Source of the DNA: Luidia sarsii
Taxonomy: Eukaryota; Echinodermata; Asteroidea; Paxillosida; Luidiidae
DNA length: 64,000 bases
Direction: 5' to 3'
Assembly: GCA_949987565.1 (NCBI GenBank)
Contig: OX465105.1
Span: 23,256,653 to 23,320,652, forward strand
In this document: piece after piece, positions 44,281 through 56,347 of the stretch
Layout: every line of letters starts with the position of its first letter
Numbering within the stretch: position 1 is the first letter of the stretch
Translations under genes and position numbers: made by a program
Notes under the pieces: model-generated
Seen by the model: only the letters and a program-made list of their open reading frames with translations
Databases searched by the model: none
What the model was told of the DNA's origin: nothing

Positions 44281-44690
44281 AAAGAGCTCTATAAATAAAT
44301 TGAGTGCGCACTCATCGCGTGACGCATGTCGACAAGGGGACTGCGGCGCCATTACCAAAGAGGGCAATGCATGGATCTCTATGGGGCAAACTAATCCCAA
44401 TTTTTACAAAAGAAAGTAAGACTATTAAAATTCGCCAGTCCCTTGGGGGTATTGATGGCCTTTCCTTTCATTACTAAAAAAACATTTCTATAACATTTTA
44501 GTTTCCGCATTCACAACCTTTCGGCCGTACCTCTCCCCATTCATATTACGTGCAATTGCTACTCACATCCGGGCACCACGAGCTGAAGTTGCCCTCTTTG
44601 GTAATGGCGGATGCGCGTCCATGTCGGCACACGTTGGCACCGCGCGTTGATAGGGGGTGCGCACTCTAGTTTATTTATAGAGCTCTATGG
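44281..44690. mobile_element. MITE-like element with about 90-base inverted ends
   Basis: Outer ends read GAGCTCTATAAATAAA on both sides in inverted orientation. Further in, the arms share GTGCGCACTC-like and CGCCATTACCAAAGAGGGC sequences. No open frame of interest. About 410 bp, typical of a non-autonomous DNA transposon. Confidence 0.72.
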
Positions 44691-45061
44691 GGGTGGCCAA
44701 ACCTGGTGACCAGGCCCCACACTCTCAGCCGGCCTGTGTCTTGTTGGGTGGCCCTGCACTGGACGCTGGTCCAATAGGAGTCAAACCCTACACGTGCAGA
44801 CGAAAAATTCATCGTTCGTCCACTGCCAAGTGAGCATCATGTTGCTAAGTAAATAATAGTTATAATATTAAACGCTAAACAGAAAAGAAAATGTTAAGTT
44901 TTAATAAAATATATTGAAAGAACTTCTAAAAACGGTTACCAAGGCTCTAATAATAGCCCCATTGAAAATAAAGCGCTAACAAGTTAAAGTAAGGCAAATG
45001 AAACAAGTATAAGGACAAAATTACTTAGAGCAATTTTTATCAAAAATGGCGAACAAAACTA

Positions 45062-45135
45062 TGACGGGGCCGGGACTTGAACCCGAGACCCCTGGTGTTG
45101 CGTACTAGCGCATCTGAACTATCCAGCTCTTGGAT
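45062..45135 (-). repeat. tRNA-like repeat (SINE head or tRNA pseudogene)
   Basis: The minus strand reads TAGTTCAGATGCGCTAGTA followed by GGGTTCAAGTCCCGG, resembling A and B boxes of RNA polymerase III. The 5' end does not pair with CCCCGTC after the T arm, so it is not a functional tRNA. Confidence 0.5.
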
Positions 45136-45560
45136 GGTGGCCCGAGGAGGGGCGCCAGTCAGAAGCATTCAACCATTAACTTCAGTCTATATCTCCAGGG
45201 ATCACGCCCTCATGCTTTCATTCAGACGCGAACAACCAATTGTTGTACATGTTTACCTGGCTACAACAGCTCACACAAAACAAGGATCGTTTCCTTATTT
45301 CCGTCCTCAAAGAAGAAAATTATTGGAAAGTTCTGGCCACTACTTTGCTAACTACTTGAGTTTCTGGTTTCATTGTGTTTGGGAGGAGATGGTTCCTCCC
45401 GGTACGCTTGCACTACAGTTACCTTATGCTCAGGGTCTAGGTTAGGATCATCTAGGATTACACAAATGACAAGTCACGGGAAGTCGGTTCGCTTAGTGCG
45501 TGGAACAATAGTGCGTGGAGGCTGGGTGCAAGACCAGAGACCTCCACTGGAACTATAACG

Positions 45561-45759
45561 GCCGTTTACGAAATGAAGGCTTAGGCTCGGGCGTAGGTTT
45601 CGGTCATTCCCCATGCAGTTTCTTGGTGAATACTCTGTTCCTATTATATGAAGCCAACAAACCTTCAAATTAGGAAACAAACCAACAACCTGGTTTTACA
45701 GGATTTTCAGACGGAGACGAAGCCTGAGCCCGAGCCTTAGCCTTCATTTCGTAAACGGC
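45561..45759. mobile_element. 199-bp MITE-like element with 32-base terminal inverted repeats
   Basis: Left end GCCGTTTACGAAATGAAGGC; right end is its complement, 31 of 32 arm bases matching. No coding content. A rearranged relative lies near 32 kb. Confidence 0.75.
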
Positions 45760-47238
45760 ATATCACCCCACAAGCGTTGCCGCTCTATCTGAAGTGCATG
45801 AGCACAACTCGACAGCCGTGAACATAGATCCACGAGTGAACACCCGATACCTTACTAGTGGCTTCAGCACGAGTCGATGACATCAAACTGACTGTATAGA
45901 ACGGGCTTCCCTTTCTTACAAATTGAAACGTTGATACCGTTATCGCTTCCTTCTCCCATTCGTTGTTTGGTTTTTGGTTTATGTACAATATTGATCGAAA
46001 CTGTTGACAATTGCCACTATTGCTGAAAGTATACAGTGAGTAGGGCATAAGTTAATTGCGCATGCTTGTTTGCATTGGTTTAAATGCACACGCACTGAAT
46101 CTGTGAGGAAATCGTGCAGAAGGGATACAAACAAAATATATACGCAAGCTGAATCTGCCGTTTGCGTATTCGTTGGCTATGGCTGGATATGACTCGAGTG
46201 TCAATGAAAGACCTTGAAAGCAGCAGCCATGCAGTATCCATAGACTTGTGCACATATATCTAGACACAGCCATTATACATTGATTGGGTTGAGGTTCGTG
46301 TTCATTTTATCATTGTGTACATATACGTGCAACTGATATCTTTTTAATTGCAATGTCTGATTGCATTTTTCATCACGCTTCTTGATATAGAATTAATTAG
46401 TCTTTATGCACCCTCATGCAGTATACACGCGACTGCCCAATATCTAGGCAAAGTTTGGACAAATGTTGGCCAAGTTGTCATTTGGTAACATTCTCGATAA
46501 ATAAAGTCCCACCTCTCTGATAACAGCAGACCAACTGCATGTTCAGCCAATTCCTTTCCTCGACACGTTTAGGCCAAACTGTGTACTGCGTAGAGTAATA
46601 GACGACTTCAGAGGTCGTTCATTTCTAAACGATAAAAGACCAATGCTTCAAAGTCGGTCCCTTCATTCGAATTTTGAGTATGAAAAACCAAACCAATTCA
46701 CTGATGAGACACCAACCTTTCTCCGTGTTAGAAAGCTCAATCCTGCCATTCAGCAATTACCCATGATTCTTAGAGTGTTCCCTGACAAAAACCAATTACA
46801 CGGGGAGAAGAGTGCAAGTTATTATTGGGTGAAAAAAACGACAAAACTCACCAAGTCAACGTATCAGGAATCGGCAATCAGACCTATTCCCCTCGTGAGT
46901 AATCCCGCTCTTCCATTCAAAGACCACGCTGCGCTGGGACATAAATCGACACTGCGTGATGTGCACCTATTTACCAGAAACGTCACTTGACAGATTTGCT
47001 TGTGAATGTGGCTTTATTTACGTTTCATGAAATTTGAAGGTTTTCATGGTGAGAATAGCAGGAGTAATAGGTTTGCGGTGACACCTGTACAATTCTCTCT
47101 TTTGTGAGTATGTGCGGTTCTGAAAAGAACCGGAGGAACTCGACGTTTCGAACAGTATGCTCTGTTCGTCTTCAGGAGACTCTGTTCATCAGAGAACAAA
47201 GCTAAGTTGTATATACACAAGTTATGAAATCCGAGAAT

Positions 47239-47492
47239 GGGTTTATTGGGTTCTATTGTGTTCTATTGGGTTCTATTGGGTTCTATTGGGTTCTATTGGG
47301 TTCTATTGGGTTCTATTGGGTTCTATTGGGTTCTATTGGGTTCCTTTGGGTTCTATTGGGTTCTATTGGTTATATTGGGTTCTATTGGGTTCTATTGGGT
47401 TCTATTGGTTCTATTGGGTTCTATTGGGTTCTATTGGGTTCTATTGGGTTATATTGGGTTATATTGGTTCTATTGTTTTTTTTTAGGTTCTA
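47239..47492. repeat. 10-base satellite GGGTTCTATT, about 25 copies
   Basis: Occasional 5-base slips shift the phase. It lies 200-460 bases past the stop codon of the SLC45-type gene. Long open frames through it (FYWVLLGSIG types) are artefacts. Confidence 0.95.
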
Positions 47493-47696
47493 TTGTTTGT
47501 ACAGGGAAGCCTATTTCAGAACACGGATTTAAATTTAATGATACACCATGCTAGGAATTAATTCACCACATTAACAAAACCTTCACCTATTCTTTTACCC
47601 CTCACCTTGAGTGGTCATTAGAGACCTTGTGCTGTGCGACTTAAAAAATAAAAAATAACCAGTAGGCCTATGCAGTCAGCTCGCCTACTTCCATGC

Positions 47697-47930
47697 TCAT
47701 AGACCCGCGTACGTAACCTGAGATGCAAATATGGCGCCTAGGAAACTTAAGACGGACGCTACCACTATCACAGCCACGGTGCTGTCGAATGCTTGCACTA
47801 TGGAACCCATGCACGATGAGAGGATGAGCTGGGCTACGAACACCATGCCTTGAACCAGTGCAATGTCGGTACCCAGACCTCGGACGTGGCGCTTATTAGC
47901 TTTGTCCTCGGAGGGACCCGACGACTCAAA
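47697..47930 (-). CDS. SLC45-type transporter, exon 3 (terminal)
   Basis: 234 nt, acceptor TTTATGTTCGCAG, phase 0. It encodes FESSGPSEDKANKRHVRG, then two membrane segments around ALVQGMVFVAQLILSS and STVAVIVVASVLSFLGAIF, and stops with TGA after YAGL. The GLGTDIALVQ segment aligns with the GMGVDISLL element of the family. Confidence 0.92.
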   Translation of the reverse strand, partial: FESSGPSEDKANKRHVRGLGTDIALVQGMVFVAQLILSSCMGSIVQAFDSTVAVIVVASVLSFLGAIFASQVTYAGL

Positions 47931-50900
47931 CTGCGAACATAAAGAAAGACAAACAAGACATCAATCGTTTCATTCGAAATCCTCGGAAGTCCGCGGGTTT
48001 TATTATAATTATTGGTATCTAGAGTTCGTGATGCATTTTTGACGTTTTAAAGGCAGACTGGTATTTTCTTCCAAAATCGACAGATTACAGTGGTTATTCA
48101 GCACACGGTCGGTCGGAAATCAACCCGCTTCCAACCGCTGCTGATCTCGGGAAAGCCGATAGCCCACAAACCTCGTTTTTGGTTGAAGTTGCGCTTGCAA
48201 CCAGCAACAAAACACATGGAAGCGGCAGTGCCACAACACCAGCAGATATTTCTGGGTATTTTCGTAAAATATAGTCTCTGAATCACGCGGATACGAAGCG
48301 TCTGTACACGCAACATGTCTACGGACGAAGCACGCTATATGCAAAAAGCGCACTGGACTTCCGGGTACGCTGCACATGGGGGACTCCAACGTGTGACATT
48401 TTTCGGGGTCATGGAATACATTATGACGTCACGTCATCTTTCGTTCTCGGCTTACTCTTTCATCCAACATCCAACAAAAAAATGAAATTAACTTAGGGTA
48501 GCGGCATTTTTTTCATCCTTCGTAAATTGCATTGATCTAAAAAAAACAAAACCAAATCGGTTCGAGTCTGCCTTCAAACGATATGATCATGGTACGATAA
48601 CGATTAGCATTGGCACGGAAAACCACTATGGGAAGACCTTGGAAGGTGAAGCCACTGGCCGCCATCTTGTTGCACTGAGACAAGAGCAGAACCCCTCACC
48701 CCTTTGCACCTACACCGTCCCACTCACATCCCACTCACAACACGAGGAAGCATGGGCACACGTCGGCGATCGAGACTCATGGGGGTACGCTATTGGTCAG
48801 TGACGTACAAGGCGTATGCGCTTCTGTTTTGAGGAAGCAAGATGGCTACTGAGCGACTCTCCAGGCTGGCAGTCAGACCCGCCTACGATTTCTTTTCCCC
48901 GTACCACATAAACGCTATGCACCCGTATGTTTGTGCACAAACAATTTACGGGGTGGATGGGGGGCAAGAGGGAGGGAGGGGGCTATACCAGTTGAAGTTA
49001 AAGCTAGGGATAGGCTTTCTGCACAGCCAATAAGGCTTTCTGCACAGCCAATAAGGCTTTCTGCACAGCCAATAAGGCTTTCTGCACAGCCAATAAGGCT
49101 TTCTGCACAGCCAATAAAGGCTTTCTGCACGGCGAATACAACGTACGTGAACAATCCGAGTGACCTGAGACTCGATTCTTCATACTTTGTGCACAAACAT
49201 ATGGGCCCATAGCATTGAAGTGGAACGGAAAAAAGATTTCGCGACCCGCCTACACTGCAATACCAGCCATAGCACAGATAACATTGGTTCCTATAATATT
49301 GCGCCTCCAAGAGTACGAGTCGGATCTCTTCATGTATACTCACCATATTACTGGAGTGGTAGTGTGCCAGTATGACAAAGGGTAGAGTGAAGAGCGTGGA
49401 ATACTGGATCCCGGCACACGCTGAAAATACGAAGGTTGCCCACACCGTGCGCACATTGGCCAGAATGACCATGCTGAGGGAGTAAATCAGATGGTTGAAG
49501 ATGTAGACCGGCTTGGCACCTGGAAGCGAGGTTCGTGGGGTAGAAATGATCAACAATGATATGAGTGAAAGAATTAAGAACTATCGTATATGGAGATTGA
49601 ATCTTTGAATGAATGGGATTCTCAAGAGGGGGCTTGATGTGACAGAGGGGAAGATGCAGACCAGCTTGGCTCCTGGAAGCGAGGTTCGTGGGGTAGAAAT
49701 GATCAACATTGATATGAGTGAAGGAATTAAGAACTATCGTATATGGAGATTGAATCTTTGAATGAACGGGATTCTCAAGAGGGTGGCTTGATGTGACAGA
49801 GGGGAAGATGTAGACCGGCTTGGCTCCTGGAAGCGAGGTTCGTGGGGTAGAAATGATCAACAATGATATGAGTTGAGGAATTAAGAACTATCGCATGTGC
49901 TGTAAAAACCTCATGCACCTCATACACTTCTGCAATGACACTTATTTGTCCCAGAATCATGAACACTTGAGGCACCGACTGTACTTCATGCACATGAAAT
50001 ACTGTAGCTCAAGCACATGTGGCATTGTAATCACTTGAGCAAAAGTCGGATGAGATGCAGGAAGTGCTTCATGTACAAGAACTTCTCCCTATTTACCGTA
50101 CCTCAAGCACATGGAGTGAAAGTGAGCATCACCTCGTGCGCATGTATCGTGCACCGTGTGCCTCAACATACTTCATCCATGTGGATGATGTGAGCACAGT
50201 GTGGTGACGGAATCTTTGAATGAATAGGATTCGGAAGAGGGGGCTTGCTGTGACAGAGGTGGAGATGCAAGCGGTGATGATGACACACATTCTGATGGTG
50301 AATATTTATGACGGTAACGGGGATATCGAGTAAATGGTGGTGATAATGACAAATGTTATGATGTTGGTTAGGGTGATTTACAATCATTTATAATAATTGA
50401 CTGGTGCTAGTGGTCGCAAATGTAGGCTATTGGTGATTGTGCATAAACCGCCTTGATTTTCATCCCTTGGACCACAATCTGAACTGGGCCTTGTTACGCT
50501 AGCTGCAAAGCTTTCATGAATATTCAAATCCCTTTCCCGAACGCTGTCACAGCGGCGGCGCCTCTCATAAAACAATGGCGACAAGAAAATGACGTCAACG
50601 AGTGAGTTTATCAGAATCTCCAGGGAACAGCGCACGGAGACGTAATGCGCAGATGTATAGCACCTTCCGATCCTCTCATTTTTTTTCCCCGACCAAATCA
50701 TTTCTGCATTGTTGGGAAGGTTGCGTGGGCCTGCCCGGATTAATCATGGCAAAGTCCGGGCAAATTGTCTTTCACACTGGTTCGTCTCCAGCGGGTCGCA
50801 GGGTTTCCGTTCGGGGGTGTCGCGGTTAACAGCGCCTGGCTGCCAGCGACCCACATGATGACATCCACCGTATATACGCCGTACGCCCACACGACCTCAT

Positions 50901-53900
50901 CAGACTGGATATTTTAATCACTTGGCTTGCCTATTCGTTTCAACCTGAAATCGATGTGAATTTTGGGACTTTTGTACAGCCATAAAGGCCTATAGATCGG
51001 TTGGACCGGTGGCCGTTCTTTGGGCCTTTAGTCTTTGTTTCTCTTGGATAGGCAAGAGCGCACTCTTTGTACCTGCATTGTCACTGAATTTCGATAACGC
51101 TAGAAGGCCTCAAAGATGGCTGCCGGTGCAAACTATCTATATATACTCATCAAGAAATATTCGTTTCTGTTCGTTTCAACCTGAAATCGATGTGAATTTT
51201 GGGACTTTTATACAACCATAAAGGCCTATAGATCGGTTGGACCGGTGGCCGTCTTTGGGGCCTAGTCTTTGTTCCTCTTGGATAGGCAAGAGCGCACTCT
51301 TTGTACCTGCATTGTCACTGAATTTCGATAACGCTAGAAGCCCTCAAAAATGGCTGCCGGTGTAAACGATCTATATTATACTCATCAAGAAATAAAAACG
51401 AAACCAAGTTAAGACTAGCGGGTCAAGAACTGCATGTTCCACAATGTAAGGGCTCTCGTGTATTACAATGTTCTGTAGTCTAAATTGCGGTCTTACGTGG
51501 TCCCTGCTACGCTGAATATGTACGCGGAGGATGCGGTCTAACTTCCCCTTTCATCGACAAAAGAGACATGACCTTTAGACTGTTTTTTTACTCAGTTGAA
51601 TGGCAATGAAATATTAGGCGATATGAATTTAAAAAAAAAGTATCATAAATAGCGAATTAGTACAGAAAACCCTAAAAGGAGAGATTATCGCGCCAGATGT
51701 TGTCGTAAATTCCAGAAAAGGCAGGCGGAATAGGTTCCGATTTTCGTGCAATCTTTGGCGAGGCGAGATATGGGGCATAATGGATTAGCACCGAAGGACC
51801 TGTGATTGGAATCGATCAGTGCATTCAGTGGCGGGCCGGTGTACAGGCACGGCGAGGCTGGTGCGGAGGTGTTACACCGCTAGCAGGTGGTTTCAGCTCC
51901 CTCGTCGGGCCGGCGTCGCCTCGGGGCACGGTCAGTTAATTGCAGGTTCCCACACGATCACGTCAGACGGGATGCGTATAGCTGTCGCGCCACAACAACG
52001 CAGCTAAATTCTGTTCAGATCTCCATCGGAAATAGCAGCCCCGCATGTAAAACAAAATATATAGGACCTACATAGTCCCACTAACTGGGCCGCTAGGAGC
52101 TCCCCTTAAACGAGTTTTGAGATTATCTGTCGCACTAGCTAGTGCTAGCGGCCCAGTAAGTGGGACTAGGACCTATAGGCTTATTGTGAAGATAACAGAT
52201 CCGAACCTCCTTTCCCGTCACTTGGCTGCAGCAATCGATTTCAAAACAATAAGAGGACTTGATCTTTGCGAAATCTGAATCAGAGATTCAGTGACTGAGC
52301 ATTTCGAAAGGAGACTCCAATTCGCCAATCTCCAGTTATGTGAAATGTGCTTCTTCTCCAGGATCGATATTTTCCCACGGCGTTTAATTATCCCGATCAC
52401 ACATCGCAGGCTGAAACTACACGATATACACACCATAGCCCTATACGCTTTGCTGAACAAATTCTAGCATAACACGTTACGTATACATAGCTGCATCTCA
52501 TTCGCAGCCGAAATTATCCGATGGGTAGTATAGCCACGGCAGTTTCCCCAACTAATGGCACGGTGCCAGTCAGTCTACATTGTTTTTTTAATGTCCAATG
52601 GAATGTCCAAGATATTGCGAGCCAGAGTGCGAAAGATGGACGACAGACTGCGTTCGAAATGACTCGTTAACCGAACATCTGATTCTGTGTAGGTTTGTTA
52701 TGACTCTCTCCGGTGTATTAGGCTGGCCTTGTTAAAAACCACCATCTTCTTTGATTGAACTGCATTTATTCCGTGCCTAATCCGATTCGGAATGAATGTC
52801 ATTTCAATCAGTGCCACCAAAAAGTTCTGCAAATGAAAATAATAATGTCACTCAGTGAGTGAAATTTAACTCCCTTTTACTATTGGCTTAATGCCGTCCC
52901 ATTTGTCATGTTCAATCCAGTATCCAGCTTTGGAATAAAGTCAGTTTCCATTGGAAACTTGCGAATCTCTCAGCAGCCAAATGATAAAATTATGATTAAT
53001 TGAACCTAAAAACAACATAGCCCTAAGACAAAACAACTTAGTTCGCAGGGATGTGACGAATAAGGCAAAGTCTATAAACGGATAGATGCACGATATAGAC
53101 GTAGACATATGCAACTTAATTCGAAGTATTTCAATCCACGTCAGACCTTTCTCAGAGAGCTCCCAAAATGTCTTGCTGAGATCGAAAGGACAGAGCTCTC
53201 AGTATTTGGGATTTTACGAATAGCCTTTGCAAGCCTTTGCGCTGACCCAAATCAATGTTGCTTTGCTGAAATCAGTTTCATAGCTGATTCTTTTGAACCA
53301 TGGATGCAAATTATTTGCAATCTGTCTGAAAATACTAAGTCCAATCAGTACAATTGTATTAGTCAATTTAAGTTTTAAACTGAACGCATCTGCCAGACCC
53401 TATTTATTTGAAACTCAGTGGAAAAAAAACCGTGTGAAACTAAATTATTTCCATACGATTGGTCTGGTCAAATGTTTGGCTAAATGTTGTCAACATCTTT
53501 ACTGCCATCCAGAACTTTAGTGTACACATTATCGTCAGATATCCCAAGGTTAATACATGCACCATTCCAGTGGCTGTAAATTGTCCAGTTGGGTTGAGAC
53601 TAGTAGGCCTTTTCGTTGCATTAACCGCTTCGCGCTGGAACCTCCGAATTTGCTATGCGCCATGACCTCCGATTCCGGGCACCACTATAATATTGTCCAA
53701 GCTTCAAACAAACGTAACACTCTTTTCAGCCTACCATAGAATTTGATGTAGCATGGCAAAAGCCCCATACGTACGTCCGACTGTGCCCGGGTTGACTCGC
53801 TTGCACACACAGTGCGCTCTTTGATTTTTTCACAGGAATTTACTGTTCCTGAATGTTTCGCGAGGTTTGAAAATGGCACATTGTTTAAAACACGGTGCAG

Positions 53901-56347
53901 TGGTTGTGTGCGATGGAAAGGTCCCGTGCAATGAGAATTCCAAATGGAGTGAGAACTAGAGAACTATTGTATGCTATGTGTTGCTAGGGCGCAGCATTGC
54001 ACGCTCAGTCTAATTCACGGTACAGACACTGGTATTGAGTTCATGGGAGAACAGTTTGAGTGAATTGATAATGGCACCTTTTTTTGTGCTCGGTAAGCTA
54101 TTGGTTATTTGACAATGAAAAGCAATGAAAAGTAACGATTTATTAAAAGTAAAAGCAAGCCCCTATGATCGCCCAAATTGACTCACCCAACGAGATGCAT
54201 TGTTTATTTGTGTACATCATACGTTTGCGTACTAGGCTAGCTTGTTCAGGTGAACATGCCCTGGTGCCAGAATGCAGCCAAATCGTCGAATAAATTCAGT
54301 GTGTCCCCTACGGCATAGGTCACAGTTGGGAAGCGGCAAATGATGCAGATGAAAAAAAGAGAGAATGAAATAAGGACATGCATATGTGACCCGGCACAGC
54401 ATAATGAGAAATAACCCCACTTTTGAGATGTTGAGGTTTTCTAATGATGTGAAAGAGTATACCATTAGCTTTCAAATGATATCAAAATATAATATTCTCT
54501 AATACTTAAAATTCCGAAAAAATAAAAAAACGAAAATTGATTTGTAATCGAATTGTGAAGATACTTTAACTTCAGGCGTTGTTTACTCAAAAGGTGTTTT
54601 GGTGGGGTATTCCTCATGTCGTTGTGCCGGGTCACATATAGGATTATTGTTATAGCGTAATTCTTTGCTTACCGATTTTGGCGATGATTCTGTCCACATT
54701 GAAGGAGCATATGGAGCAGGTCATGGAGTATATGGCCATGGCGAAGGAGCCCATGCGCACTCCCTTGGCATAGATGTCCCTCTCCTCGGAGCCCGGACTC
54801 GCTGTCGGGTTCCCGCCGTACACTGCCTGCCCTACGAAGTCAGTGAAGTACAGCGAGTAGCACAGGAGCGACATCCAGCCCAGCAGGTGCGTCAGGCACA
54901 GGACTCGCAGCGACCACGGCATGAACACGATGGACATGAGGTACGTTCCCATCGTGATCCTGGGCGGGTCGTCGTCCCAGTCGCACTCGGCCGAGTTCTC
55001 CTCGGACAAGTCGCTGTCACCTTCCCCCTTCTCCCCCGGCAGCGACGGGTCCGGGCAGGACGGCACCGGCCCGCCGTTCACCAGGCTGAGCACCGGCTCC
55101 GGGTCGGCCTTCAGAACCGCCTCCCGAGGGTCCGCCAGCGTGGTCACCATTTCCGGATTGGGGACGTTGGATCCGTACGTCTTCTGCTTCCCCTTGAAGA
55201 TATCCATCTCCATCTTCTCGGGGTCGTCGAGGCTCGGGCGTCGGTCGCTCCCCAGCTCTTCGTAGTGTTCCTGCTTGCGCAACTTCTCCATGACCTTCCG
55301 CCGCCTCTCTTGGGGGAAGAGCTCGTACAGGGTCTTCTCCTTCTCGGCCGTGATCGTGAGCATCACGGCCACCACGAAGATGGCCAGGACGATGCCGAAG
55401 ACCACCCTGACCTGGAGACTGACCGGGTCGTCGTCCGAGGCCGTGCCCCAGGGCACACCGCCTATGGCGTAGCCGATGGCGCCGCCCAGACCCGCCATGA
55501 AGCTGAAGGTGGCCAGACCCCGGGCGTGGTCGGCCGGCTCCGTCACGTCGATCAGGTAGGCCCTCGCCGGGGACTGGGCCGCGTCGCAGTTGAAGTCCAG
55601 CATCATGACGCCGATGATGGTGAAGGCCATGCCGCAGGCCTTCACGGCCACCGGTAGGTCGGGCTCAGTCGCCAGACCCTCACTGGACTCGTTCGACGCC
55701 AGGACTGAGAGCACGTAAATGCCCACATCGGAGTCCGCCGAACTCTGAGACAAGTTATCCGCAGGGGAGAGTATTGCGTCTGCCGGGCTCTCACGAACTA
55801 GCATGCCTGTACCCGAGGTAAAACCCGGCTGATAATTGCTGGTCAGTTGTGCGGTGGCTGTGGCGTTGACTTGGTCTTCCGGGCGGTATGCTGATATGCC
55901 GCACACCTGGCCCATGGGCCAGCCATACGGCACAAGGAGGAGTCCGCATATAGAGCCGATGGCCAGCAGGACGATGAACGGCCTACGCCGGCCAAAGCGC
56001 GACTTGCAGCGGTCGCTGGCCGAGCCGAGGAGCGGCATGAGGAAGAGCCCCAGCAGGGGGCTCAGACACCAGATGAGGGTCATGAAGCGAGGCTGGATGC
56101 CGATGCGGAGAAGCACGGGGCTAACGAAGGCCGTCTCTGCCGCGTAGCAGAACTCGATGCCGCACACCGCCCCACTCAGGCGAGCCAGGCGGAGACGGGA
56201 CATGAGCGACGACGGCCTCGGTGGATCATCCTGTGGGACGATTGGTTCCATGTCGTCTCGTACTCGCCTCGGCAGACAGTCTTGCACCAGCGACAGCGTG
56301 GAGCTCCAGAAACGACCACAAGCCGAATTGATGCTCCCAGACACCAT
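47697..56347 (-). CDS. SLC45-family (MFS) sugar/proton transporter, three coding exons, 694 aa
   Basis: Exons 54,673-56,347, 49,344-49,519 and 47,697-47,930 join in phase (1, then 0) to a complete frame ending at TGA. The start lies in AAGATGG. Residues 108-124 hold GSASDRCKSRFGRRRPF, the loop 2-3 signature of this family, after TM1 (about 55-77) and TM2 (about 88-110). TM3-TM4 are separated by a long loop with sequons NAT, NLS and NES. An acidic cytoplasmic loop of about 130 residues divides the two halves. YSLYFTDFVG and KGVRMGSF lie in the region of TM7-TM8. The last exons supply TM9-TM12. Family knowledge: SLC45 proteins (A1-A4) are proton-coupled sugar transporters of plasma or organelle membranes; A2 affects pigmentation. 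Some motifs (FMT, PLLGSASD, RRRPFI, GVRMGS) recall SLC45A3, while the overall length is nearer A1/A4, so I assign no orthologue. An ATTAAA at 47,535-47,540 (minus) could be the poly(A) signal. Confidence 0.92.
47931..49343 (-). other. Intron 2 of the SLC45-type gene
   Basis: Contains the 21-base repeat array; otherwise nothing recognised. Confidence 0.7.
49013..49139. repeat. 21-base tandem repeat, six copies
   Basis: Unit GGCTTTCTGCACAGCCAATA plus one base; the last unit is slightly changed. It reads LSAQPIR or AVQKALL in open frames, which are not genes. Confidence 0.93.
49344..49519 (-). CDS. SLC45-type transporter, exon 2
   Basis: 176 nt from acceptor CGCTTCCAG/GT to donor AATATG/GTGAGT. 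It adds AKPVYIFNHLIYSLSM and ANVRTVWATFVFSACAG with STLFTLPFVILAHYHSSNM, two membrane segments. The acceptor and first 20-odd bases are repeated upstream in the intron. Confidence 0.92.
49520..49873 (-). repeat. Tandem copies of the exon-2 acceptor region (153-154-base unit)
   Basis: Two extra copies of CGCTTCCAG followed by GAGCCAAGCCGGTCTACATC, the acceptor and start of exon 2 with one changed base, occur with acceptor edges at 49,672 and 49,826. A decayed fragment is near 50,210-50,270. Past about 25 bases they depart from the exon. Use of either would shift the frame of the real exon. Confidence 0.85.
50935..51397. repeat. Tandem duplication, unit about 236 bases
   Basis: Two copies beginning TTCGTTTCAACCTGAAATCG, about 93% alike by eye, ending in ACTCATCAAGAAAT. 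Confidence 0.88.
52075..52166. mobile_element. 92-base foldback element with flanking TAGGACCTA
   Basis: 22-base arms starting GTCCCACT and ending GCTAG match at 21 positions in inverted orientation. TAGGACCTA occurs immediately right of the element and four bases left of it, as a target duplication might. Confidence 0.55.
54673..56347 (-). CDS. SLC45-type transporter, exon 1
   Basis: 1,675 nt, GC-rich, 558 codons plus one base, covering TM1 to about TM8. The donor is ATCG/GTAAGC. Starting at the first methionine in AAGATGG gives MVSGSINSACG, a 50-residue polar N terminus before TM1; a second in-frame Met at residue 33 is also possible. The long GC-rich frame produces a spurious open frame on the opposite strand. 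Confidence 0.93.

Larger units (their letters stand above)
41213..47696. other. Intergenic region between the SLC45-type gene and the EGF-repeat gene
   Basis: No convincing exon on either strand. A plus-strand frame of 115 codons at 46,643-46,990 has no domain, signal peptide or splice context. Holds the two inverted-repeat elements, a tRNA-like repeat, a hairpin at 42.26 kb and the decamer array at 47.24 kb. Confidence 0.5.
49520..54672 (-). other. Intron 1 of the SLC45-type gene
   Basis: 5.15 kb. Holds the duplicated acceptor units (49.52-49.87 kb), a 236-base tandem duplication at 51 kb and a small foldback element at 52.1 kb. No other exon seen; a frame at 53,109-53,378 has no domain. 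Confidence 0.7.

Noticed and set aside
45062..45135. Functional tRNA gene
   Set aside because: A and B boxes are present but the acceptor stem cannot pair, so only a tRNA-like repeat is called.
46643..46990. 115-codon plus-strand frame
   Set aside because: No signal, domain, repeats of it elsewhere in the window, or splice sites with a partner exon.
47157..47554. Three plus-strand frames of about 105 codons rich in FYWVLLGSIG
   Set aside because: Translation of the 10-base satellite.
49348..49863. 171-codon minus-strand frame over exon 2 and the upstream intron
   Set aside because: Arises from in-frame tandem copies of the acceptor unit; in the true exon it is not the transporter frame throughout.
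54665..55657. 330-codon open frame on the plus strand across the transporter exon
   Set aside because: It is the antisense shadow of GC-rich codons in SLC45-type exon 1; the composition is low in hydrophobic residues and has no domain.
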